Assembly (NCBI GenBank): GCA_904063045.1
Contig: CAJFCJ010000009.1
Coordinates: forward strand, 600,942 to 664,941
Source: Dimorphilus gyrociliatus
Taxonomy: Eukaryota > Annelida > Polychaeta > Dinophilidae
Reading direction: 5' to 3'
DNA length: 64,000 nucleotides
Under the pieces are notes generated by a model. It was not told the DNA's origin, searched no databases, and was given only the letters and a program-made list of their open reading frames with translations. The position numbers and the translations under genes are program-made. Positions 1-14,700 of the stretch are shown piece by piece; the stretch's first letter is position 1, and the number at the start of each line of letters is the position of its first letter.

Positions 1-2397
<2,397 letters not shown>

Positions 2398-2535
2398 GTC
2401 GTGCGGAATGAGGAAAGATCTAACGTCAATGCTGCATAATGAAATTTAGACGAAATTAAATTAGAGCGTTTGATAGAATTTTCGCGGCGGGACGGCTTTA
2501 TAAATATATAACAAGTGTAAAAAAATATATTTACC

Positions 2536-3400
2536 TTTCTTCGGATCACCGAGTTCGGAAGTCGAAAAGCGCGCGGAAGGCGTCACGCGGAGCGGCGTTA
2601 CTTATGAACGTCTCTCTCTCCTCCCTCCGTCTGCCAATCAGCTGCTAGAATGCGGCGTTGAGCATTAATTATTCATGATAATGCGCTCATTGGTGGCCGC
2701 TTCATTTGTTCTACAGCGTTAAACGAATTTGCCTTCGCGCCCGTTTATTTCTGATTTCCAACATTTAATTTAATAATAATTTCTTCAGGGCGGAACAATG
2801 GCCGACAAATGAATACATTCTACGCGAAATTTTCCCGCCCTAATCGAATGTCGATAGCTTCCGGCCAATGCTATATTCCGATTTTTTGGATGGTGGCATT
2901 TTACATAGCAAAGCAATACAATTACTTTATACGTATTCAATTAGAATTGCTTTGTCCATCGTTCAATCAAATTTAGCGATGCTTTTGGGACAATTTTTTT
3001 TCCATAATAGCTTGACCTTTGTTTGGCGAATATTATTCGCGCGTTTGTCGATAGAAAAAGCCGTCTCTATTATTTGTTAGGCGAGCAAACGACGCGATTA
3101 ACCTAATTGCGTTATTAAGTCGTCTAATTAGTTTTTTCTTAGTATAGATGGCGGCAGCATCTACAAATGTATTGATTAAAACAACAAGATTCTCTTCCAT
3201 TAAAATTTTTATCACCGGTCGTTATGAACTAAAGAAACAACAATTAGTATACGTTAAAAATAAAATAAAAAAGAGCATCTTTATACTTAATTAAATGAGT
3301 CTATATATATAAATTCTTCTGTACAAATACAAAATTAAAAAGTCAGGGAAAATAAACAACTACGGACGAATTATCTATTCGAGCACTTCCTTATTTGCTT
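2536..3400. other. Intergenic: DRGX 5' flank and USP 3' flank
   Basis: This lies between the DRGX-like first exon and the stop codon of the USP gene (also minus strand). The part near 2540-2760 is GC-richer and promoter-like. The rest is AT-rich, with one AGATGGCG motif at 3146-3153. No gene seen. Confidence 0.5.
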
Positions 3401-6400
3401 TCAGAACTGCTGACCAAATTGCTTTAGATAGTGCTGGCAATTAGAGCAGTAATTATACTTAGGTGAAACATCAGCGTTCTTACACAATGCACATTGAACA
3501 GCAGTACTAAACGGTGTACAAGGCCTCTTCTCACGGCTATGAGCCACTAATTTGTGCACGTAGTTCATATAATCAATTTGCTGCGTCGGTGATTCGACTT
3601 GTTCCATAAAATCACCGTTTTTCGCAGCAATTAACACTACCTCTTCGCTAAATCGCACATTTTTATTGTGATGGTGGTTATGATGATGGTGATGATGGCG
3701 TTTTCGCCTGCTTAACGCAGATTTAAGTGGAGATCGTATAATCTTAGTTGGTGTACAACCGTCGCTCGGACAGGTGGCGTTACTGCTTAAAGACGTCGTA
3801 TCGCTTGTGTCGTCGCTAAAATGATCCAACAAGTTCGTGTCGTTTGGCACAGGAAATCCATTATTAACTATCAATGTCTCCGAACGCTGCTTATTCAAGA
3901 AATTTTTATAGGTTTCACCTTGTTTCGGTAATGTACCGTAAACGTTAGATGATGGTGCATCTTCTGCAGCGTCGAGAGCATCTAGCGACGACAGGCTCGG
4001 TCCCCTACTATGAGGTGTAAGAGTACTAGATGAACTACTCTGTCGAACATGGCTGGGGGACGGACTTCTCCTTTGTTCCAATTTTATACCTAACGAATTT
4101 GACCTAATTATACAAGTTGTTTGTCTATTTTCTAAAGGAATTAAATATTGTCTTTCAAGGTGTCCGAACTTTTGCAAAACTCTCTGACATTCTGTCAATG
4201 CTTCATTGCAAAATGTAAGAGCCCTACTCGTATCACCATGATTTTCCGCATCATTCGATTTTGTCAACAATTCGTCTATGGGAGCGCATGCGTCGCTAAC
4301 TTCATCCGTGTTGCTCAAAGTAACATTAGATAAAAGAGAATCGGTCGACGATGCTAATGAGTGCCGGGCCGTTTGTAAATTCATTTTTGCTATGTGTTGT
4401 CGGACATTCTCTACAAGATTCCGTCTAGATTCTTCATTGGTCGTTGATGATGAATTTGACGATCTATTTGAACTACAATTAGAAGAGTCTGTTCTATACC
4501 CAGAAGTTGAGCTGTTATCATCAGCACTATCACATTCGCTTTTTCTTCTGCCTATTCCAACTGCATCTAAAACTTTTTGAACGTTTGCCTTTGCTATATA
4601 ACTATCTACTTCGTCTCCATTTTCCGACGAAAATTCCCGAACCCAATTTGACTTAAAGGCAAAGGGTTCGTTACGCTTTTCTACAGCCTCAATAAAGCTC
4701 GGTTGACGTATGTGGCGGCCTTTAATGGTCGGTTTAGGTTTTATATCAGGTTTTGGCATAGCTTTTTCAATTTCTGTGGAAAGAAAATTAGCAATTGAAA
4801 GTTCTGAATAGATGGGAGGGCACATATTATGTTTCGAATACTCACTAGATGGCGTATTAACAACGGTGGTAAGGGACGGAGCCTTGGAGACATCTAGCGG
4901 TGAAGCGTTGGGATTTGCGTAAATGAGTAGGAGTGGTTGAAATTGTTCTTTTATGCACTTTGTGAGAACTTCGTCAAAATTATCGCCTATTTCGACAACG
5001 TTTGCATCGTCAATGTGAACCCACTTCGATGTGCTCGTATGCAAACAAAAAGATGTGTAATGTTTGCCGTAATAGCAGACAATACCGACTAATCGAAGGT
5101 TATTATTAAATGGAGAATCAATTTCTTGAAATAAATGAGCAAGATGAATACTCTCGCTTAAACGACGTAAAACTTCCGATATATAGCGTTGTTCTGGTCT
5201 ATCAGTATCCCATACGAAGCCGACACCAACAATGTCCGGTGAATTCAGCAACTTCCTCCGTAAATAAGCTGTTCCGCCGCATTGTACCGGGCATTGACGA
5301 CTATCACCGTAACTTATAGCTTCTCTAAAGCTTAGACCAAATTTGTCGGTGGCCGATTGCTTAACAAGAGCGTTCGTAGGAACATAAGCAATCAATTGTT
5401 GGAATGAGTGCCCCACTTCCCTTTTGCCACACCTTCGACATACCACGTCTACGGACACTTTCATGGAAAATTTAGCGTGTGGAATGCAATGGCCCTCTTT
5501 GCAATCATCTTCATTCCTCCCACGATCTCCCGTTACGTGTTCATGCAATCGTTGTAAAATGTTTTCCTGAAATAAATTACGCGCTCTTGAATAATAATGA
5601 TGATGATTCATCGATTGAAAACGCAAACGCCACTACGAAAAATATGGGGCCAAAAACGAATCATTGAAAGAATGCAGGTGCAATTCAATCACGTGACTAA
5701 AAATCCCGTCGGCCAATCGCGAATTGTTCAAGTGACGCGGAACGGAGTTGGCGGCTGGCCAAACGAATTATAAAAACAACACTCACGAATACTTCAACGG
5801 CGTCGTGTTGCTGCCCGAAATCAAATTGATTCCCGAAGCCGTTAGCAAGCGCTTTCCTGTATGGAAATTTTTTGTTATTCAGTATATTTGGGATGTAAAC
5901 AATAGAATAGAACAATTGCATAAATCCTCGAAGTCAATCACGCCATCTGGCGGAGGAGAGAAAGTAATACAACTTGTTCCATTCCATTTCTTATCAAAAG
6001 AAAGATAAATAAAGCGCCTTGTAAGGAGGGGGAAGCGCCAAAAGAAATCGAAAAATCTTATATGAATTACTAACCGGAGGACATCCGCCTGTAGACAATT
6101 CCGATCGCTATATTGTAGTTGAGTAAACAAGGCCTGAAGAGAAAATTCGGTGATTATTTACACAAATGTAGAAAAAGAAGTCGTAGCAGGTATTTACCTT
6201 TAAGGCACAAAATATACAGGAATTAGTATGACATTCATGACCGCTTAGTTGTCTGAAGCAGCGTCTAAAGGCATCAGTATGCCATAAAACCTGAAAAATA
6301 AATCACAGTCTTCATTTTCTCGAATAAAAACATTAATTCAGTCGGCATGCTTTATCTCTTGTTAGCTGATAAGCTCCCGCTGTTTATAACAGGTGCATGG

Positions 6401-6985
6401 AATTTTTCGCTTCTATGTAAGAAGCTCCCTGTCGGCTACCTTATAAACAAATTGTTTAATTTGTTAACCGCATCAAAAGAGATACCAAAGTTTAATTGAT
6501 TTATCCCAGAATTCTTGTAAACTTTAAAGATTTAATTGTTCAAGTGCTTGTAAACATTTAAAATATTCACATTGAACATTTTTTTCTCCCCAGGAGAATA
6601 AACTTATAGCCAATTAACGCTTTGTGTTAATTTATAATTATTTCCAACCGATTAAACTTTCTATTAATAGCGATTATCTATTATTCAAGCTCTTTTTTTT
6701 ATAAAAAAAAATACGATATACGTTCTACGCATTCATAGAATATTTTACTATACTTTGTGTAATAAAACTCTTAATTGATAAAGTATCTAAACAGAGAGCG
6801 ATGACAAACTGTAAAGTCCGACTCGTCATCGATTTACTGTCATAATTTACCCGTTTTTTATTTCATACCTGGACGGCGCTATTCAAAAAGCAATTATTGT
6901 CTCCGGGAGCGTTTCGAAGGCCTTTCGTCCCCATAAAACTCATCGATAGACTGTGATTGTTCGAGACGCCTCTTACGAACGCCAT
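3401..6985 (-). CDS. USP53/USP54-like ubiquitin-specific peptidase family protein
   Basis: Five exons: 6985-6869, 6290-6198, 6133-6075, 5856-5787 and 5566-3401, phases intact, giving 834 aa. Exon 1 gives [12 protein letters not shown] and the Cys box [12 protein letters not shown] (Cys32). Exon 2 gives [15 protein letters not shown] and SCIFCALK. Exon 4 gives QQHDAVEVF, which joins to [12 protein letters not shown] zinc finger is formed by CRRC (156/159) and CPVQC (205/209). The His box is YYGKHYTSF (His282), followed by [14 protein letters not shown]. These segments align directly with vertebrate USP53/USP54. That pair was long listed as inactive, but K63-directed activity has since been reported. 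The C-terminal two thirds are Ser-rich and low-complexity, with a His run (coding about 3670-3705) and a final CxxC...CxxC knuckle. The first four exons are too short to show as open frames, so a single-ORF reading would lose the catalytic Cys. Confidence 0.9.
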
Positions 6986-8762
6986 TTTCCGAAGCACGTC
7001 ACCTGTACATTAATAAATCATCAATAAAATCAACCCGTCAATATATTGGCAAGTTTAGACAATAAACGTGCCATATTATTTTCGCGAATACGAGAATACG
7101 TTTCAAGAGCGTTTACAACACCTGTGGCCGTCCCCTTTTTCTACCACAGACTTGGTTGACATATTTGCAGTTTTATTCTATACTTGACGAAAGCTTTAGG
7201 TCAACTCAATAACCCTCTTACGTTTTTAAGTAAAATAAAAAAAAACGCTTACACTACTTTTAACGAAATTTGGCAAAGGGCCAAGTGTACACCTTCGCCA
7301 TATACACACCTGACAGGGCAAAACTTCTCGTAGCACCTTGACTAAATGGAGTAGCTCATTTCTTGAAATCCTTCTCAGTTTTAATCCTTTTAACTCCTTC
7401 AATTAATTGATTAATTAATAAGTTAACAATCACAACTAATTTATCCGAAATTGCGTCCTTTCTAGCCAAAATATTGTCAAAATTCCTCAATCAACACACC
7501 GTTCGACACAAAACGTGCGCATGCGCACTCTTTCAGGTATGAAAACACGCCATCTATGAATTGCTTGTTCAGCGACACCTGGCGAGCGGAAATGTTTAAC
7601 TAGCGAATCTAAAATTGTATGTAAAGGATAATACAAGCCTTAGGAAGACAAATACAATCGTTTGCCTCCCTTGTTTTACATATATTTACAATTTTTATCA
7701 TAGGCTTAGACCAAAACTACGACGTGAAAAGACTCAAAAAAGTTTTTGAAAGGTTTTTTTGTTTGCATTCTTTTTTATGCTGTCGATCAAAATCCATAAA
7801 TTACTTCAACGATACAACGAGAAAGTGACCCCATTCACGACCTTTTTATTGATTCCTTAGTGATTTTCAATGGTCCTTTTAGGCAGTCGACGACATCTTC
7901 ATATTGTATTAATTATATTGGCATATTTAGGTGATTTCAATAAATAAAAAGTTCACCTCTCAAAGGTTTTCTTTACGCCCAATTTCTATTAAAAACTGAT
8001 AATGGACTATTCCCTAAAAAGATAAGCCGCTATTTAATATAGGCTAGATTACTTATTACTGATCCAAAAATTCGGTCTCCAACCAGTTTAGCATGCTGTC
8101 TTTTAACTTATTCATTTAAATTTATCCTATTGAGAATTGTTATATCCCCTTATTTCTTCTAGGAGAATGGACTCAATTTATTAATTATTTAAAATAAAGC
8201 TCTCTTTTTTTCGTTCATGTACCAACCACTGAGCTTTTATTCTAATGACAGCAATATTCACAATTCATTTTATAATCTTTATTAATAATTTATATCCTTT
8301 GTAATATGCTCTATTCTTTGAAATAAAAAAAACAACAAGGAATAAATTTATACAATAAAGATTCAATACTTTTAAAATGCTAGTGTTTAAGTTAAGCTTT
8401 TTAGAGAATTATTTCTTTTTTTTTTTTCAATGGAAAAACCGTTATAGACGTCAGAAAGTAACGCTAAACGTCGGTTATCAGGCAACGAAACAATCCAACC
8501 CCGTTTTTTGTTTGTTTATTGGCAATCGTTAGACTTTTTAATTCTCTTCGATAGCTTGCATGGAGAAGTGGGAATAGGAATACGCCTTCTGGCGGATGTC
8601 GAATCTTCTCTAATATTTACATAATTTGACACAAAAATAGAATGTATTAAAGAAATGAAATAAACAGCTAAAAAATATTCAAGTATAAAGAGTAAATCTA
8701 ACCTTAAATATACGTTTATGCAAATATGTATAAGTATATAAACATAGATATGTATTTTATGT
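6986..8762. other. Intergenic between USP and NompC genes
   Basis: AT-rich spacer holding the USP promoter (near 6985-7600, with a perfect NRF1 palindrome) and the NompC 3' UTR (nearest 8762). An AGATGGCG motif is at 7548-7555 on the minus strand. No coding region recognised. Confidence 0.5.
7516..7527. promoter_or_regulatory. NRF1-type palindrome TGCGCATGCGCA
   Basis: A perfect 12-bp NRF1 consensus inside a 14-bp palindrome, about 530 bp upstream of the USP start codon. CpG-rich sequence like this is rare in the window, so chance is unlikely. It probably marks a promoter, of the USP gene or of an unseen transcript. Confidence 0.6.
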
Positions 8763-11700
8763 TTATGAAACGTTAGATTCTTGCCTTTCATCGACAACTG
8801 TTGAATTGGTTTTGACTGACAAATAATCATTTTCTACATCTTCTTCCGTAGCATCTCCTTGCAAAGCCAAAAACTTTTTGGCGACTAATTTCCAATCTAC
8901 AACTTGTTCGATTCGTGGGGGACCATGAGTGCCCTTTGTTCCGCCCGCAGCTAAAAAGCCACCCCCGCCTTCAGGCGCAACCTGAGTGTTACGTCTCATC
9001 GCCCATCCCCCACTATGTACCATTTCAAGACTTCTGGCGTCGCTTCCGCCATCGACATCCTCTTCTTCGTCAATAAACTGTTGCGCTGAAGAGGAACAGA
9101 CTTTACTTCTATGCTTGCATAGCACTCTAAGATATGTGTATAGTTTTGTGAAGAGGTTTAAAGGAGACGGCGTTGCACTCGTCTTATTCATATTTCGGAA
9201 GAGTTTTGCCCTACCAAATTTCCATTCAGTATCTGATTGAGCTTGGATTCTTTGATATGTATCCGACATCATAGCGATAAGTAAATTAATTAGAACGATA
9301 ATAGTGACAATCTGGTATATACCAAATACAGCTTTGGCTAACGTAATTGTCCATATTGGATTTCTATGGACGGGTGGAAGATTTTCTGGTTCAACAAGAC
9401 CAAATAAAGCAAAAAATAAAAGCTCAAAAGTTTTAAAAACATTATCAGTAGATGCTCCTCCTGCTCCAGTTCCATCACCTAATTGGGCGTTGGTGGCTGG
9501 TTCTGCCGTAACCGGTTGATAGATGGCACTCATGAGTAGGGTAAAGCCCATCATAAATATAAGTAATATTACAAGAAATCTTGTCAAATCTTTCATCAAA
9601 TCTCGAATAATGATGGCCCAAGGACCGAATAAATGATGGAATGATAGAAAATCTAGGAGTTGAGCGAAACACAAAAGCAGAGAGAAGCCAAAGAATTGAT
9701 TGCGTGCGTAAATACATTGCAGTCGTTGATCGCCGGAAAAGGCGGCTCCCAGAATATGTACCGCAACGCCTATCGAGCAAATACCGATAATTAATACGCG
9801 AATCCAACCTAAGCCAGCCCTATCGCCTGGATTAGTAAGTTCCGAAACGAGTAAACCCGATAGCCAAGCTAAAAGTAGCCATTCATGCCAGTTCGGTATT
9901 AGGGAACCCGATTTCCAGATTGGAACCAAAGGATTTACAGCAACCAAATAGAAAAGTATAATCAAATAGAAATGGGATACAAGATAACTCATAAACTTGA
10001 TAACCGGTATCTTATTCAAGCTATGTTTAATGGGTAATGAGAAGACAAGCCAAACAGGAGGAAGCATAAGGAGGCTGGCAAAAAGTAAAAGCATTTTCCA
10101 GCTGGACCATTCGCTTAATTTACCCATCCAAACTTCCGTCAGATGTTTCTGAACAGCAGCGTGCGACATAACTTCTTTTTGTTCACATTCAATGAGAACA
10201 TCTAAAAAAGGCATGCCCCTTTCATCAACGGCCTTTAAAATCAATCCGGCTGACGACACACTGGCTGCTATGGCGTTCAATTCGGTTGCCATAGCTTCGC
10301 AAAAATCACCGACAGCTAATAAATCTTTCGCTCTCTCTTTTTCCTTTGTCGCCAGAACACGGAAGTTTCTCGATAATTTGACGGCAGTATCGACAGGTGC
10401 CTGGGAAACTAGAACGAATTCTTGTATCGACTTATTGTCGTTAAGCTTGCCCACAACCATGAGATCGAAAACAAATTTGTTGTCGTCCATCAAAGTACTT
10501 GTGTTGTGTTCTTTTTTTAATAAGTAGCTGAGAACTTCGGCATGGTTCATTGATGCCGCATAACAAAGAGCTACTTTTCCATCTTTGGTTTCGTATGTCG
10601 GGCCGGCTCCAGCTTCAATTAAAAGTTTAACAACGTCTATATGACCTGCCTTCGAGCAAAAATGTAGGGCCGTCCAACCGTTCTTATCATACGAATTAAT
10701 ATCTGCTCCTTGACCCAGTAAAAGTGAAACCATATCAATATGCCCATTAGCTGCCGCAAGATGGAGTCCCGTCCTACCCTTTTTATCCTTTACATGCAAT
10801 TGGCTTGTAGACTTACTTAATAAAAGAGAAACAACTGCTGTATGACCAGACTGAGCGGCTAGATGAAGGGCCAATGATCCATGAAGATTTGTTGGTACGT
10901 CTGCAACGACTCCTGGTGAATTAAGAAGGAGTCTGACAAGACCTTCATGACCAGACTGAGCCGCTAAATGCAACGGAGTAAAACCAGATTCATTTTGTAT
11001 CGTTTCCGTATCAACTGATTCACTTCGTAGCGTTGCCGGAACTTTATTTAACATTTCGCGGACAAAGTCTATTTGACCGTAATGGGCAGCGACATGCAAT
11101 GCAGTTAAACCGGATTTTGTACTCGATACCTATCAAATAAATACACTTTACAGCAGATTTCAATTTAATTTAAACGCTCTCTTCTTACTTTGACAGACAT
11201 TTTTTTTTTTAGTTCATCTAGAACTTGAGTGTGTCCGTGTTTTGCAGCAAGATGAATTGCTGTCATTCCCTCCTTTAGAAAAAAAAAGTATTGGAAAAAT
11301 TATTTTTAGCAAATATCCCTCATTTTTTTCTTTATATTTTAACTCTCAAACGTACGCTATTCTCATCCACAGGGGAGGCACCCGCATCAATTAATGTTCT
11401 TACAACAGCCGAATGTCCACCAGCAGCCGCCAGATGGAGTGTTGTAGAATCACTTGTCTGTTTTTTTAAAAAAAAAAAGAAATGAGTAAGAGAAGAGATT
11501 ATGTAACGGATGAATGAAAAATTCAATAGAGAAAATATTTACCCTATTTCTGGCTGTTGTTACAACGATCTTGTTAAATCTCATCAATTCCCTTATAACT
11601 GCGACACTCCCTTTAGATGCGGCAATATGAGCGCAAGTCATACCATTCTGAAATCAATTTTTTTTTCAGTATTAGAAATCAATTTACATTAATAGAATCC

Positions 11701-14700
11701 CTCTTTCTTCCTTTCTTTTTATATACAGACTATAATAGCCTTACCTCGTCCTGAAATTCAAAACAAAAATGGGAAAAATTATTAGTAATGCCTTTGTTTT
11801 GCTTAGTCAATTACTTACAGTATTAGCCATTCCTACCAACTCTGGTCGATGTTTTAGAAACAATTTAACTACATTTGAATGGTCATTTTCTGCTGCCAAG
11901 TGTAATGGAGTTTGTCCGTGCTAATTAAAAATAATTTAAAACTAATTATTAGATTTTTAATGTTAATCTTACCGCATCTGTAGCACTAGCGTCACTTTTC
12001 ATCTTTAATAAAGTATTACAAACTTCCATTTGACCATTTTGAGCAGCCATATGTAATGGAGTTTGTTTCGCCTATAATAATAAGTAATAAAGTCACTTTT
12101 ACCTTTTTAAGCTTTTAAAACGAGGCCTCTCAAAAAACAAAACTCTTTCATAACTCTTACCAAACTTAGAGCATCGATACTAGCCGAATGATTTTCAATA
12201 AGTAGTTTAACAAGAGCATTGTAACCGTTTTGCGCTGCCAAATGCAAAGGTGTTACACCCAATTTTGATTTTGCGTTAACGAATGCCTTATGTTGGAGTA
12301 GAAGATCGGCAACTTTAGCATGACCATGCTCGGCTGATAAATGCAACGCTGCTTTCCCGTGCTGATAGAGTGAATAACAGTTGGATAGATAGTCTTTTGA
12401 TAAAAGTTATATATTATCTTACTTCGTCAAATACGTCAACTCTTGCATGATTCTTTAATAGAATTTTTAATATTTCTAAATGCCCGTTTTCGCTTGCTAC
12501 TAGCAGAGGTGACCAACCATTCTATTTTGATAAAATTCATACATATTCATTAATGAACTCGGTCGTTTATAAAATCTATATTAGCTGTTTTACCTTGGCT
12601 TGTTTATTCACTGCTACTTGAACCTTTCCCGGTCCAATGTGTTTAACTATTTCCAGCAGTACGTCATCATTTCCCGCTCTAGCACAATAGTGCAAAGGCG
12701 TCTCTTGAGTCTAAAACATATATTTATTTGACTTTCTGTTTCTAATAATAGAAATATAAAAACCAATTTTGTATGTATATTTGTATCTCCATCGTATTCA
12801 AGCAGAGTTTTAATAAGATCAATATCCTCGAATTCACGATGAAGTTTCTCTTTCTTAATTTCAGCTGCATAGTGAACTGCTGTTTCTCCTTCCTTTATTA
12901 AATTATTCATAGATATAGTATTGAAAAAAATAACTAAGTGTAAAATTAATTGATAATTTGCATGAGTAACATTTCAGACTTCAATATAAAAAACAATGAT
13001 TTAAATTGTTTTGTACTCACCGCATTTTGAGTGTTTGTCAACACGACTGCATCGAATCGACTTTTTTCTTTTTCAATAAATTTGAGTAGGGCATTAGCCA
13101 CAGGCCAGCAGCAATAGCGAACAGAAATATGAAGGGGTGTTTCACCTGCCTTTGATTGCCATGTTGGATCCGCTCCTTCGGCTAGCAGAGCTTTGCACAT
13201 ATTTAGTTGACCGTAGCGAGCAGATATGTGTAATGCCGTCTCACCATTCTGTAAGAAGAGAAACTCTTTGTTTAATATATTTGTAGACGGTTCTAAATTG
13301 TCGTTCTACCTCTTGAGTGGCATTGACATCAGCTCCGCTTTTTAGCAGTAATTCGGCGCATCTTTCACCCCCTTGAACTCTTGAAGCAATATGTAGTGGT
13401 GTTTCCTTTATTTTACCTCCCTTTATTTCTACTGGTGCTCCCATACCTAATAACGTTTGAACAACTAAAGGTTTGCAGTGCTCTACAGCAACGTGTAAGG
13501 CTGTGTATTTATCTTTTGTAGTCGCATCTACTGACGCTCCCTTAGTTAATAAGGCCTTAATTACAGAGTTATGGCCTCTCATGGCTGCTGCATGTAAGCA
13601 AAGTGCTCCACCCTTATTAGGCATGTGCAAAGGCACACCTTTCCTTAGAAATGTCATTGCCGTATCTGGATGTCCAAACTGAGAAGCAACATGCATTAAA
13701 GTTGAGCCATCCTTCGTTCGAGCGTTAATATCAGCTCTATACTTATCGATAAGTATATCGACAATAGTTGTATGACCTTTCTCAGCAGCAAGATGAAGTG
13801 GTGTTCTATCGAACTGATCCGTTAAATTAGGATTTGGTTTATATTGGACAAGGTATTTGACAACGGTTTCGTCGCCTTCCCAGCTTGATATATGCAAAGG
13901 TGTATGGCCGTCAGTCTATGTTTCACGATAGATATTAATTAAAATGAAATAAATAAGCATGTAAATAAAAAGCTTACATTTTGCGCGTCTAATTGAGCTC
14001 CATTTTCGACAAACGCCTTGACCATATCGGACTCTTTTTTTCTGCATGCTACGTGTAATATTGTGTCACCGGTATCTCTCTTTCTTGATGATAATTGCTC
14101 TTCTGGGAAACTTAAGAGTAATTCCCTACAAACCGATACATTACCCGCTTCTGCGGCTAACATCATTGGCAAGCAACCATCCTATATAAATAGACCTAAA
14201 TTATAAATGCGTTCGAAGCTATTTATTAAAAGTTTCTTTACTTTATCCTCAATCAACCTGGATTCCTTGGCGGCGTTCTTCAATAGAAGTTGAACTATGG
14301 CGACGACGCCAATAGATCTTGAACAAGCCATATGTAAAGGTAGTTGTTCTTTGGCCTATTGTGTTTGCAGATGCATTAAACTTTATCGAACTATTTCCCT
14401 TTTTTTTTTTTCATTTTTTACACAAATAAGAATGAATGAAAATCAAAAAAAACTGTTCAATAGTTTACGTACACCATCACGAGAATTTGCATCAGCTTTA
14501 CGATTTAGTAATGCTCTAACCATATCATCCTTGCAGTAGGAAGCAGCAAAATGGAGAGCCGTTTTAGCGTCCTATTCATAGTGAGAGGGAAAGAGAGGTT
14601 TAAAATCGATCATTAATCAATAAATTGAAAATAAAAAAAAAGTCGAGAAAGGTAGAAAAGAAGAACGATCGTTTCGCTAAAAGCGTCGAGCCCACCGATT

